NCBI GenBank assembly: GCA_033439265.1
Contig: JAVTVX010000012.1
Coordinates: forward strand, 36,458,261-36,522,260
DNA from: Dillenia suffruticosa
Lineage: Eukaryota > Streptophyta > Magnoliopsida > Dilleniales > Dilleniaceae
Direction: 5' to 3'
DNA: 64,000 nt
Shown here piece by piece: positions 50,497 through 62,807 of this stretch. The position numbers and the translations under genes are program-made. The notes under the pieces were generated by a model that did not search any database, was not told the origin of the DNA, and saw only the letters and a list, made by a program, of their open reading frames with translations. Numbering within the stretch: position 1 is the first letter of the stretch; every line of letters starts with the position of its first letter.

Positions 50497-53090
50497 ATGA
50501 GAGGAGGGGGTTTGTGGCAACTTGGACAGTCAATTACTCGTCGTCTAGCTCAATCTGACAAGAAAGTTGTCGCACGTCGGTTCTTTGCATCAGAAGCTGA
50601 TCTCAAGAAGACAGTTCTGTATGATTTTCATGTTGCAAATGGCGGGAAGATGGTGCCGTTTGCTGGATGGAGCATGCCAATTCAGTATAAGGATTCAATT
50701 ATGGACTCTACCTTGAATTGTAGGGAGAATGGAGGTTTATTTGATGTCTCCCATATGTGTGGGTTAAGCCTTAAGGGAAAGAATTGTGTCCCTTTCCTTG
50801 AGAAGCTTGTCATTGCTGATGTTGCTGGGCTAGCTCCCGGGACTGGGACTTTGACTGTCTTCACTAATCAGAAAGGAGGCGCAATTGATGACTCTGTGAT
50901 CACCAAGGTGAAGGATGATCACTTATACATTGTTGTGAATGCAGGGTGCCGGGATAAAGATCTGGCACACATTGAGGAGCACATGAAGGCATTCAAGGCT
51001 AAAGGTGGAGATGTTTCGTGGCACATCCATGATGAGAGATCTCTTTTGGCTCTCCAGGTTGATTCTCAAAGGCATCTCAGAATTTGATTTTTTTTGACAT
51101 CATTATGCATCTTCAATTGTTAACTTGCCCACACTATTCTTGTCACTGATTTTGTCTGCAGCAAGCAGTTGACAAAAGGAGGTAGTCTTTTATCTTTGAC
51201 AAATTATCTGTAGTTTTCAAGGTCTATGTCATACTTTTCTCGGAACCAGCTTTTCTTTTTTTCTTTAATCTTCGGATGGAGCACTACAGAAATTTCTCTT
51301 CTTGACATTTCCTCAAAGTTTTATAAGGTTATTTAACTTCTCTTCCTTTTTCTCTTTCGGTATTCCCTCTCAGAAGTAGACATTTTTTCATTGGCTTTTT
51401 TATGTTATTTGTGCCCACGGTTCTGCCTATCTCTTAATTAGTTAAATGATTTAATTTCTAGGTGATCATTACCACCCTGTATGCTTTACCTTTTGTTGCC
51501 CATGATAGGCCTTCTATATTATGTTTTTCTTTCCTTGTCTTCCTTCCTTGTGTAGTTGAAATAGGACTAGGCTATGTTAAACCCTTCTTTCCTGCAATTT
51601 GTGAAACCTTGTTGGATGAAACCAACTTGCACAGAATTTGATCATCAGCACATTTTTTTTCCCGGTTCTTACAACATCACCCAAGTATATTTAAGCATTT
51701 TTCAGGCTGCCTCTGATTGCAGGGTCCTCTTGCTGCCCCAGTTCTTCAACACCTGACAAAAGATGATCTTAGCAAGATTTATTTTGGGGATTTCCGGATG
51801 CTAGATATTAATGGATCACCCTGCTTTCTCACTAGGACTGGGTATGCTGTTCTCTTTGTTTGCTTTTGACTGTTTAAATCCTATGGTTAAGCCTTCCATG
51901 GATCATGCTGCCGACCTGAATAGCTTTTGAGGAAGCAGGCTGCTGCTTGTGACTTGTTTTTGTTCCTAACTAATGCATTATTTTCATTCATGGAGCATAG
52001 CAAAAGCATTGAAGTCAATTCATTGTCTCTCCTGATAGTCTTTCCATTTTCCATATGCCCCAAGTTTCTTTTTCTTTGTTCATATTGTTTGTCAAAATTA
52101 CTAGATCAGGAATTGGGTTCAGTTTATTAGAAGGCAATGATAAAAGATTTCTTTTCCTCGCTTCTTATTTATCTAATCAGACAGCGAAACGTGTAGGGAA
52201 CCCTGATCTTGAGGAATAATTGATTTTGCTAAATTATTATCTAGTTGAAGGGTAAGGAGAAAAAACTTGAGTTAGCGGTTACTAGCGATGTGCTTATTTT
52301 GTCCCGTATCTTGTCGAAGTACTGAAGAAAGGAGTTATTTGTAATTGATATTCATGTAGCAGACTGATGCATCTTAGAGAGTCATTGGTCTAAGCATGGG
52401 TTCAATATTAATGTCTAGAAGAAGCCTTTCGGCTCAGCAGTTGGAAAAAGATCTGGCTGGACACTTGGTGTGAATATTCTGCAGGGTAGTGTGGAACAAG
52501 TCCTTTCGCATATGCTCATTCTAACTTTTTGTGATTCTTGCAGGTACACCGGTGAAGATGGTTTTGAAATTTCAGTTCCTTCGGAGCATGCCGTGGATCT
52601 GGCCAAAGCTATATTGGAGAAATCAGAAGGGAAAATAAGGTTGACAGGATTGGGTGCTAGAGACAGTCTTCGCCTTGAAGCTGGCTTGTGTTTATATGGA
52701 AATGACATGGAGCAGCACACAACGCCTATTGAGGCAGGATTAACATGGGCTGTGGGGAAGAGAAGAAGGGCTGAAGGTGGCTTTCTCGGCGCTGATGTAA
52801 TCCTAAAGCAAATTGCAGAAGGTCCCTCTATCAGGCGTGTTGGTATCTTCTCTTCGGGCCCACCTGCCAGAAGCCATAGCGAGATTCAGGATGAAAAGGG
52901 AGGTGCCCTTGGGGAGGTCACAAGTGGTGGATTTAGCCCGTGCCTCAAGAAGAACATTGCAATGGGGTACGTAAAATCTGGGTCACACAAGGCGGGTACC
53001 AAGGTTAAGATTTTGGTGCGAGGTAAAGCCTATGATGGGGTTGTCACTAAAATGCCTTTTGTACCCACAAAATACTACAAACCGTCATAA
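50497..53090 (+). CDS. GLDT: Aminomethyltransferase, T-protein of glycine decarboxylase, mitochondrial
   Basis: The T-protein of the glycine cleavage system. It takes the methylamine group from lipoylated H-protein, transfers the methylene to tetrahydrofolate and releases ammonia, in the mitochondrial matrix during photorespiration. Exons 50497-51057, 51723-51841 and 52544-53090 join in frame to 408 aa, the usual plant length. Residues 1 to about 30 are an Arg/Ser-rich mitochondrial presequence (SITRRLAQ...ARRFFASEA). GCV_T motifs follow: [52 protein letters not shown], and C-terminal barrel-domain sequence ending PTKYYKPS. No lesions were seen. A GA/CT-rich leader with an intron precedes the gene. 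Confidence 0.96.
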
Positions 53091-56040
53091 TTTTTTTGTG
53101 GTACTCTAGAATGGATTCTCTGTGTCACTTGACATGTTTTTGATGTACTCTGAATGCAACAATTTAATAATAATCTCTTCTCTTCTGCCACAAAAATTTC
53201 ACTTCACTATGATGAATGTGACAAGAATCAATATAAAGACTTTAGCTTAGGAGGCTGGAATTTCTCGTTCTCATGCATCATTTTTTTTGGGGGGGGGGAT
53301 CTGCATCTTGATGTCTGAACGAAGAATCTTTGCGTTTGGAAATTTTTTGGTCATTTTGTACAGAGAACGTATATAAAATGTATTATATATATTTTGTGAA
53401 ATTTTACACACGCAGTATCCTCGTCAAGTTGCCCAGCTAATGGCGCAGTAGGCCACTTGAACAATTTCTATTTACCCCTACCCTGTGATCATCTCATTAA
53501 AAGTCACATCAACAGGTTGTTAGAATTAAGAGTTTAGAGCATAATTGCAGATGAATGTGTTTTAGGACTTTTGAGTGTCATCGTACCATTTTTTTTCCTA
53601 ATCCACCTTGTATTAATCTCGTTTCATTATCAGCTGTCTCACGGATGTAATAACAAAGTGTTTGATTCCTTAAATCAAGATTTCAAATTTTAAGAATAAA
53701 AAATAAATATTAAGAAAGTCAATCTAAATTAGACACCACAACCGTTTGAATCAAATTAGTTAGGTTTTTAGATCGCGGTATAAAAAATTGTGGTTTCGCT
53801 GGAGGAATGGAAAGATGGATGGTCTTATTTTGTTTCGAGTCCCTGAGGAGTTTACACGCCATTCTGCAAGACCCTGGCGCATTCTCAGCCACTTCTCCAT
53901 TAAGGGAAGGACAAATTTTTATATATGATGCTGTGTGGGTTGTGGAAGGAAGAGATGTGATATAAATCCAGAAGGGGAGACTAAGTGGCATTTTTTTAGT
54001 TTCTTGCTATATTTGAAGTGATATTATTGTTCTCTTTGCCTTTCAATTTCTTTCATAATTATTCGCTGTGATTTTGTTCAACCTATTTAGGTTTTCTTTA
54101 TGGATCCATGGTGGAATCCAGCTGCTGAGGCACAGGCCTTACGTAGAATTGCTCAAATTGGTTAGGATATCACAGGGCAATTAGCGTGAGGAGTTGTCTA
54201 TTTGCTTTTGGAAGTAAAATTTCAGGAAATATGGCACTACATTCTTTTAGAAGTTGTGGTCGTGTAAATAAGAATCTCAAGGGAATGGACTGCTGCCTTG
54301 TGAATTTTGATGCATATTACCTGAAATGGCCGGTAAATTCATGAGAAAAATGGAATATTTTTTTTAGTTACATTCGAACCCCACGGTCCGTCCCCTTGGG
54401 GAAAGAAAAATTGAATATTGGAAGCACTATCTTTTTCCTTCTTTTTTGGGTATGTCTTGAGTTTTGTCTTCCTCTCTGGATCTCTCCATGGACGCAAGCA
54501 ATGCTTAATAGGGCCGAACTCCTATGTTTGAATCCAACAGATGGGAGGAATTTTATCCTTCCTTTGGTGTTTTTCTAGATTTTCTTTTTTTTTTTGTTTT
54601 ATTTTAGTACAACGAGACGTAACCAATTAGGATGAAAAATGAAAATAGGAAATTTCTATCGTTTGAGCTATCTCCAAGGGACCAAAAAAATGAGAGGTGC
54701 AATACGAAAACTTCTCAAGAAATTATCCATTTTAGTACTACTCTCGCCCAAACATACTTAACTGCGGAATTCTGATGGAATCCGATGCATCAATACTAGT
54801 ACGATCAATCTCCTAGATTTTCAATCAATCTATGCTTCCTTCCTATTAGCTTTCTCTTTTTTGTTCATTCAAGAAAAATTAATCTTATGTAAAAAGTGAA
54901 ACAGAAAAATGATCTGTTTTGTAGATCCGAGTAGGCAAGGCTTGAACACTGCAGAGTTCGCCCATGGTGGGTGATATCAAGAGATGCTCTTAAGCCACAA
55001 CCACTGGGTTATATGAATCAAACGAGTGAAATATCAAATAAATTAAATTTTATGTTATCAGTCGGTATTAATAAAAATATAAAAATTATTAAATTTGAAT
55101 AATTTTAAATTAATTAAATTACCTTTTAAATCAAGCAAAAAAAAAAAAAAAAGGTTTTAAGTCGTGCTGAGATGAATTACAATCTAGGCATTTGGTTTTT
55201 AATTTATTGGATTTCTTTTGTATTATTCTCATTAGAAAGTGTCGACTAGGCAGAAAGTAGAAGGGTGACCGGACAAAAATTAGGCCTCAGGCTTAAAAGT
55301 TATAGCCCCAGCCTGTGATGACGGTTGGTTGGGCACGCCATGGCCGAGGACCCAGACCCTCACTTGTGCAGGTTTGTTTGCGGGCATAGAATGATAGGTA
55401 CAAGCATATTCATTTGCACGGATTCACAATCAGACAAGAATATCCTCAGATAATGCAAGCAAGAAATCCAGCAATTGTCCAAAGGGATTAAGAGACAACC
55501 TAACGGGCACAATCCCCCTCTCTCACATGGTGATGTCCCCCTCTCTCACATGGTGATGTCGGATTCAAATATCAGTATAATAAAATAAAATAAAATAAAT
55601 AAATAAAATAAAATCAGCAATTACCAACCCGTATCATAAAACTGAAACTAGGATCCCAGTGTAACCAAAAGAAAAAAAAAAAAAAGGAAACCCAGCAATT
55701 ACCAACCGGTATCATAAAACTGAAACAAGGCCGCACCATAAAAAGTGAGGCTTCCAAATACAACCTGCATTTTAATTTTTATGGATACATGCCCTTTGTC
55801 CTCGATTGTGGTAAGTGACCGAAACATACCATTTTCTCCCTCCAAGGGATTGATCCGGGAAAAGAATAAATAATCAAATGTTCAAACTCAATGCTTGTAC
55901 AATGTAGTCGTGGGGTGAACAAAGAAATCCCGGAGTTTTCATTTCCTGACGCACTGTTTTATTATTCATGATTCTGCAAAATGAGTATATGCTAAAAGGA
56001 CCAAAATCCAAGTATAACAGTAAATTTGGAAAACCAGAGA
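53091..56040. other. Intergenic region between T-protein and E2 genes
   Basis: The T-protein 3'UTR is followed by AT-rich DNA without a supported gene. A minus-strand tRNA-like patch at about 54925-55018 has an A-box-like AACCCAGTGGTTGTGG and a B-box-like GTTCAAGCCTTG, which could be a SINE head. A 24 bp direct repeat (ending TCTCTCACATGGTGATGTC) is duplicated at about 55510-55560. Confidence 0.5.
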
Positions 56041-56052
56041 CATGTAATCGGC

Positions 56053-59000
56053 TCATATGTCAAGAAGCAGCCTCCTGGGGTCCTCCACCACATCCTTGAT
56101 ACGACGCAAGAAAAATACTGCCTCTCTTCCATCAATCAGCCTATGATCATACGTCAATGCAATGTACATCATAGGTCTTGACACAATGTTGCCACCGACA
56201 ACCATTGGACGGTTCACAATAGAATGCATGCCAAGAATTGCTGACTGCAAATATTACCAAAGTGAGAAAATGGTGAACTTCTGTTTCTTCAAACAAATGA
56301 AGTTGTGGAAAATGTTCTAGTTTTTCACAGAGATGCGTCAATCAGTGTAGTTGTAAATGAGCCAAGACAAGACTGATTTGCAAACAAACTCAAAAAACAG
56401 GTTCAAACTTGACTGCTCCGACTAGTTGACTGAGCCAAGTGAGCCAAGGCTCATTCCTAAACAAGCCCAAAATAACTTGTTTGAGCTTGGCTGGTGTCAC
56501 TACTTAAACAAGATGAGCTTATCCAAAGAGAAGACAACCCCATTATATGAGCCTGAAGCTCAGATCAATCTTGTCTCATGTTTGAGATCAGCTCATTAGA
56601 CTCACTGACTATGTTGAAAGTAGTGAATCATTTACAAAATGTTTGATTTGTATGCCACATTATTTATCTTTTTTTCTACAATAAATATGTAGTGTGAACA
56701 TCAAAGACAATATGTTCAAGTAGTAGTAATCCTGCTCTTCAGGACGCATTTCACAACTGTGTGCAGTCTATCATGTAAATAGACATTTATAACTTTCACA
56801 ACTGTGGGGTTGATCTGACACCATTATGTTAGACAGTAAGGAAAGCATCATACCTGTGGAGGGTTGATAATTGGGGTACTTATCAGACTTCCATAAACCC
56901 CACCATTGGATATTGTAAAGGAGCCTCCAGCCATCTCATCAATAGATATGGTGCCATCATTTGCTTTCCTGGCAAGCGTATTGATCTCCTTTTCTATGTC
57001 TGCGAAGTTCATTTTATCAACATCACGGATAACTGGTACAACAAGGCCCTACAAGGGAAAAGGAAGAAAAGAGAAGCCGAAAGTTAGGAGTGTCAAGCAT
57101 TAGGCGGTAACTCCATTTATGGGTTAAACATGCACAAATCAGACAACAAAGCCATCGTGACTGGGGCCCAAGGAGGGGGTTATGCATGACACATGCAGTT
57201 CAAAGTATGATACTGTTATTCCAGATGGCAGTGGTTCAGGAGTAATATTCAACACAGCGCCACATGGGTAATCTATAAGTTACAAGCTTGGACAGGACCA
57301 GGACAGACTCCAAATCCTTGTCAATAAACCATTTTTGAACTATATCAATTATTTAACAATTACGGGAAATAAATCAAAATATATATATATCTGGGAGGAT
57401 AGAGATTTCAGTCGAGGCTGCATTAATCATCTTGTCAAAATAAGCAACTTAAAGAGAAGAAAGAAGAGCGCCTATGAAAATAAGGAAGCAGATAACCAAG
57501 AAACTCTATCAAAAAGAGCACAAAAGTTTTATGCTAGAGAATGCAACAAAACAAGCTCTTAAAAATCATATTTTCATGTACATGATCCTGCATCACATTT
57601 TGTTTCTTACAAGAACCACAAGTATATAGATGCCTGAGTTATGCATTAACCAATTAAGGTGTACCAAACAAGAAGTTGCAGATAGTCATAAAGTAATTAT
57701 TTTATTAGTCAGAAGATGTGAATTAAGCTATCCAGAACACCATGCAGGCAAACTGCTATCTAGAGAATTTTGCATGAAAATTCCAATGCAAACCTTGGAA
57801 AAATGAAAAACTAGAATTTAATAAGCAAGACAAAAGTTTTTAGCCAAAAATAAAGAAAATCAAATCAAGCACCATCTTCTGAAATGGAGAAGATAGTTTA
57901 ATTATATCATAGTTTAATTATATCACGAAATCAGAAGGTGCCTCTCATAATCCAATTCATGACAAACCTTTGGGGTACCAACTGCAATGCTTATGTCTAT
58001 ATAATCTCGGTAAATTATGTCCTCTCCATCAATAACAGCATTTATAATGGGTTGATTATGGAGAGCGCTAACAGCAGCCTGATAGAAAAGAATAGGATTA
58101 GCACATATCTGCATGATAGAAGAGCACGATCTATAACATGTCATAGGGATGCTTATCTGTAAACAATACATACTTTAACAAATCCTGACATAAGCCCTAA
58201 TTTAACTCCATGCTTTTCAAGGAAGGCATCTTTGTAATCAGAACGGAGCTTCATCAAATTGGTCCTGTGTCAAAAAACATGTGAGAAAGAGAGCTAATGT
58301 ATAATAACTCAAGAATTCTATATGGAGCAAACAAAAATCGCAGCATCATTAGTCCAAAAATTCAGTGTCAAAAGTATGCAAAATGCAATGAACTGCAGGG
58401 AAAAGTATGTGGGTACAGATTAAGGTGAGACATTCAAAAAAATTCATGTGACTTCAGGAGAGGAATGTTCTTCACATTTGAAGAAATTTGTATAGTTTTG
58501 GATGTCAACCCATTCACATGGACCCAGCAAGTAGAAATTGAAGACAATTAACTTACATATCAACTTCATTGAAAGTAGTTAACAATGCAAAAGTGTTTTG
58601 TGAGTCTTTCAAGCGTGTTGCCACACGTTTCCTCAGTCTTGTCATAGGAACCTGCAATTATAGTAAGATCCATAAACATTCCAACATTAACAACAAAAGT
58701 TTTGTTTAAAAGAATTGAGAGTAGTGAAACTGTAATCATATTAAATAAAGTATGTTTAAGAAGTATGAGAAGCCTGTTAAAGTATGAAGTGGAAACATAA
58801 TGACAGTAGCGACATGAGACATACTCTTCTTTCCCTCTCTTTAGGCGGCAGAACAGGTTCTGTTGCAGAAGGCTTAGAAGGCTGTGGAGAAGATGGTTTA
58901 GGCTTCTCCTTAGGTGGAGAACTTTCAGGTTTAGGTGTTTCCTTCTCCACTTTATCCTGCTTTGGAGGTGGCTCAGAAGCAGCAGGTTTGCTGGACGTCT

Positions 59001-61231
59001 TCTCTGAAGGAGCAACAGCTGTTACACCTTCACTGGATTTTGAAATAATGGCTATCTTGGTACCAGGCTCTACAGTATCACCTTCATTGGCAACAAACTT
59101 GAACACAGAAGTACATAAAATTCAGAATGTTTCTACTACATTCCCATAGAGAAGAAAGCTGGTAAAGCAATAATTTGCATTAACAGCCCAATAAAATTTG
59201 TAGTTCACCTTTTGGATCACTCCAGCCTCTGGACTTGCAACATCAATTGTCACCTAATTATTTCATTCAAAATATTTTTCACAGTTAGCCAATTTAATGA
59301 GGGCAGACACTCCAATTAAACTAATGTCACTTAACAAATTTACCTTATCGGTTTCTACTTGGGCAATTGGCTCATCAACTTCCACATGATCTCCAGGCTC
59401 TACTCCACAGTACAAAAGAACAAGTCCCAAGAATTTGGACAAAGTTAAAATCAGTAAAATAGACATAATACCATCAAACGCAAAATCCATAGAAGCAATA
59501 ATGTAGGAGGACATACTTTTCAAAAATGTTGCTAGAGTGCCATCACTAATAGATTCACCCATGAAGGGCACAACAGCATCAACTAGGTCCCCTGCATCAA
59601 AATTGAAGCACTTATTATGAAGACCAAAATGCATACATACATTACCAGAGGGAGAAGAATCAAGACATACCACTGTCTGAGGAGAATGACCTACTCCCAA
59701 AGCGGACCAGGGAGTCGCTCTGAAGAACGGCCACAGCTTCCCTGAACACCAGTATGAACTTAAACAATGAAGATGTAGGGCATCTAATATCTAAAGTTAT
59801 TAAAGAAATGCTCCAGAAAATTATTGACATTGCTTATTTCTTCTTTCTTGTGAAGTGTCTACAATTACATGAGTTCTAAGTAGGTAATTTTGAAACCCAC
59901 CGTGTCAGAAGCAGCAATTCAAAGACTTGAAAAATGCAAAAAGAATTAATTTCAGCAGAATTTATGTTAGAGGAGAAAGCGCTACCAACCTCAAAGGCTT
60001 TGAAGCAAGTCCAACATCTGAATACAAAAAAAAAGGAGATTTGGACTCAATTACATAAAGGAATGAAATCAAATGAAATTTAGTCATTAGCCAACTACAG
60101 AATAATTTTATGACCTCTATAATTGTGCAAACCAACATTCTTTGCAATTCTTGATCTTCTTCCAGAAATTAATGTCTGCAGATGGTTGTAATATGGATTA
60201 ACAAATCTATAGAATAAGAATAAATGGAACTTCAATTGCATGCAGGAGATTGAATCCCATTGAGGGGGGGGGGAAAGAAGTTATCTATTCAAAATCAAGT
60301 AACACTTGTGAAGCCATAAAAAAATAAAATATTTAATTTAATTAATATCAATAATAACTAAATATCTTTACCACCGTGCTCATAATATTTAAAAATTAAA
60401 AGCCTATGATGACATCATACAGTAATTCAAGAATAAATAACCTAAACTCCTTTATTAATAGTAACGGATTATATTTAACATTCATGATGTATTGAAGATA
60501 ACAAAGTACACAAAGCATCAGTTCATACGGATATCAAGTACAGAAAGAATAGTGCGGCAGATAAAACCCGATAGAGAAAAGAGAAGATTCACATCAGCAA
60601 ACACAAAAATATATATGGTGTGAGAAAAATCTTCAAAGCCTATAATTCTGGTTAAATGGGTAGGTTTCTTAAAAGAAAACATCAGAACGGCTCTGCGGTT
60701 TTCTTGCAACTCATTTTCAGCTAAAAAATTAATGTGAATGAAGGCACAAACTTAACAACCAGTTTTTCAAGATCACAAAGACTAAGTGTTCTAACTACGA
60801 TGATACACATAATAATCTATAAGGAATGATGAAAATTACAAAATCAGAAAATGGAGGACAGGAAAAAAAACCAAAATTTCTGACCTAAAAGCCGATGCTA
60901 GAAAAGTAAACATCAAGAATTAACTTGCACCCAAAAGAAATAGGCATTAGTCCAACAAGTAAAAGCTGTATATACCTCTTCCAACTTAGTGGAGTAACAC
61001 CGAGGATTCGAGGCTCCAGTTGATTCAATCCTAGGCAATGATTGCCTTATAATCTGACACGATTACATTAAAATGAAAATGGGAAACAATTAACAAAGTA
61101 AAAAATAAATTAACATGAAATTCACAAAATTTTTCAAGATAATTGTTCAATGTTTACTTTTAACACACACATACCGAAGAAGATGAACATCCTCTAGAAG
61201 CAACTTTTCGCCTTAAAATACTTAGCATCAT
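56053..61231 (-). CDS. Dihydrolipoyl succinyltransferase, E2 of 2-oxoglutarate dehydrogenase, mitochondrial
   Basis: The E2 core of the 2-oxoglutarate dehydrogenase complex: it moves the succinyl group from its lipoyl arm to CoA in the TCA cycle. Fourteen coding exons, in transcript order: 61231-61175, 61053-60976, 60175-60133, 60017-59990, 59741-59671, 59591-59517, 59399-59344, 59253-59209, 59097-58825, 58651-58557, 58264-58174, 58078-57968, 57048-56854 and 56244-56053. All phases match, giving 469 aa. An Arg/Ser-rich mitochondrial presequence begins [14 protein letters not shown]. The lipoyl domain contains [17 protein letters not shown] and ETDK, with lipoyl-lysine at about residue 136. 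A Pro/Lys/Glu-rich hinge follows (about 175-240), then the catalytic domain with [10 protein letters not shown] (His440, Asp444), ending DPRRLLLDI. No E3-binding domain is seen, as is normal for plant E2o. A 5'UTR intron is likely (61246 to about 61531). Confidence 0.95.
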
Positions 61232-61608
61232 GCTTTCAAGCTTTCTGTATGATAAAATCAAACACAAAGAAAAAAAAAACCATAAATTTCGCAAGTTCGG
61301 AGAATCAAACCATAAAACTGAGTTGAAATGAGAAAATCATCGATTAAGCAGAGGAAATTAATCAATTGAATAATAATAAAAGGTCATTCAGTCAACCTGT
61401 TCAACTGCATAACAAGATCATAATCCAAAAATAGTGAAAGCGAGATTTATAATGAAGTACAATAAAAAAAAACGAGATCACCCACTGCACAAATCTGAAA
61501 ACCAGAGAGAGAGAGAGAGAGAGATAGATGAACCTGATTACAGAATGAGAAAGAAAATCTGGGGTGAACTTTGAAAAGTCGAAAATTAGGGTTTATAAGA
61601 TTGTGGAC

Positions 61609-61610
<2 letters not shown>

Positions 61611-61661
<51 letters not shown>
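61611..61661. repeat. (GA)n tract at the E2 gene 5' end
   Basis: About 51 bp of GA (CT on the gene's strand) at the presumed transcription-start region of the minus-strand E2 gene. Confidence 0.9.
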
Positions 61662-61665
<4 letters not shown>

Positions 61666-62680
61666 GAACGTTTCGCTTTGGGTGTTTCCTTTTTCCGTTA
61701 TAGAAGCTGTAATTTTTTATATATATCTTAAAAGAAAAAGGTTTTGTCAAAATACACAAATCTTTCCAAAAAGTTATAAAATTTAAATTGCAAATCTTAT
61801 TAAAAAATATGTGCATTTTGTATTAATTAAGTTTGAAGATAACTGCCACAACAGTCTTGAGAAACCTCGTACTGGTTTAATATGTTATTATATTTATAAT
61901 ATTTTTTAATTAAAATTAAAATTTTAAATAAAAATGTATAAGATTTTCGAGTAAAATTAATTCTTAAAAAAAAACACTAAAAGCATCACTGCAAATATAA
62001 TCTGTATTAAAAATCTCATCTAATATAAAATTTTCCTAATTAAAACAAGATATTTATTTTATATATATAAATATATATAACATGTTAATAAAATTGTCCA
62101 ACGTATTATCATTTAAATTTTCAATTTTTTATTTTTATATTAATTTAAAATATAAAAATAATAATTTTTTAAAAAACGAATGAACAAAGTAAGACCGTCC
62201 ATACACAATAAGATCACAAAAATTGAAATGATGGTGAAAAAAAAAATGGGGGCATAAGGCTTGAAAGCCATGGGAATGCGTTCATATCGTTGATGTAAAT
62301 AGGATGAACATTTTCATCTTTTAATCAAATCGTAAGTTACTCTTTTTGAATATAAAAAAATAATATTGAAAAATTCCTTCCCACAAAATAAGTTTTACAA
62401 TAATCAATTTAGATTATTTAGGATAAAATTTTAAATTATCAAGTTACAGTAATAAAAAAAAAAAAAACTATGGGAATGCATGGGCTTGTACTTAATCAGC
62501 ACAGAAAATAAGGTTGTTTGTTCTTTGCTATGTTGTGCCGTGATTTAATTTGACCCATCCTACTTCGCGGACTCGTAAGAGCAGCCGGACTATGTTGGAT
62601 GGACCCACGTTTTCATTTTTCACCAAACCCCATTTGATGTGATGTTAGATATTTAGATTCCAGTGGACCGGTGCGCCTCA
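61662..62680. other. Divergent intergenic promoter region, E2 and PMP22
   Basis: About 1.0 kb of AT-rich DNA separates the 5' ends of the two divergently transcribed genes. Each gene begins with a dinucleotide tract. No coding potential or shared element was recognised. Confidence 0.5.
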
Positions 62681-62686
62681 GATAAA

Positions 62687-62689
<3 letters not shown>

Positions 62690-62738
<49 letters not shown>
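62690..62738. repeat. (GA)n tract in PMP22 leader
   Basis: A pure GA run directly upstream of the PMP22 coding start, probably within the 5'UTR. Confidence 0.9.
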
Positions 62739-62742
<4 letters not shown>

Positions 62743-62807
62743 TCGAGAGCAGAGAAAAACTGTTTTTCTCTGCGAAATTAATTTTGGGAAAGAAGGTAAA
62801 GACATCC

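Noticed and set aside
55500..55560. 24 bp direct repeat as a mobile-element footprint
   Set aside because: Two adjacent identical copies only; simple tandem slippage or duplication is enough and no element is flanked.
58784..59149. 121-codon plus-strand frame opposite the E2 gene
   Set aside because: It is the antisense of the Pro/Lys-rich hinge and lipoyl-domain exon of E2, which has full splice support.
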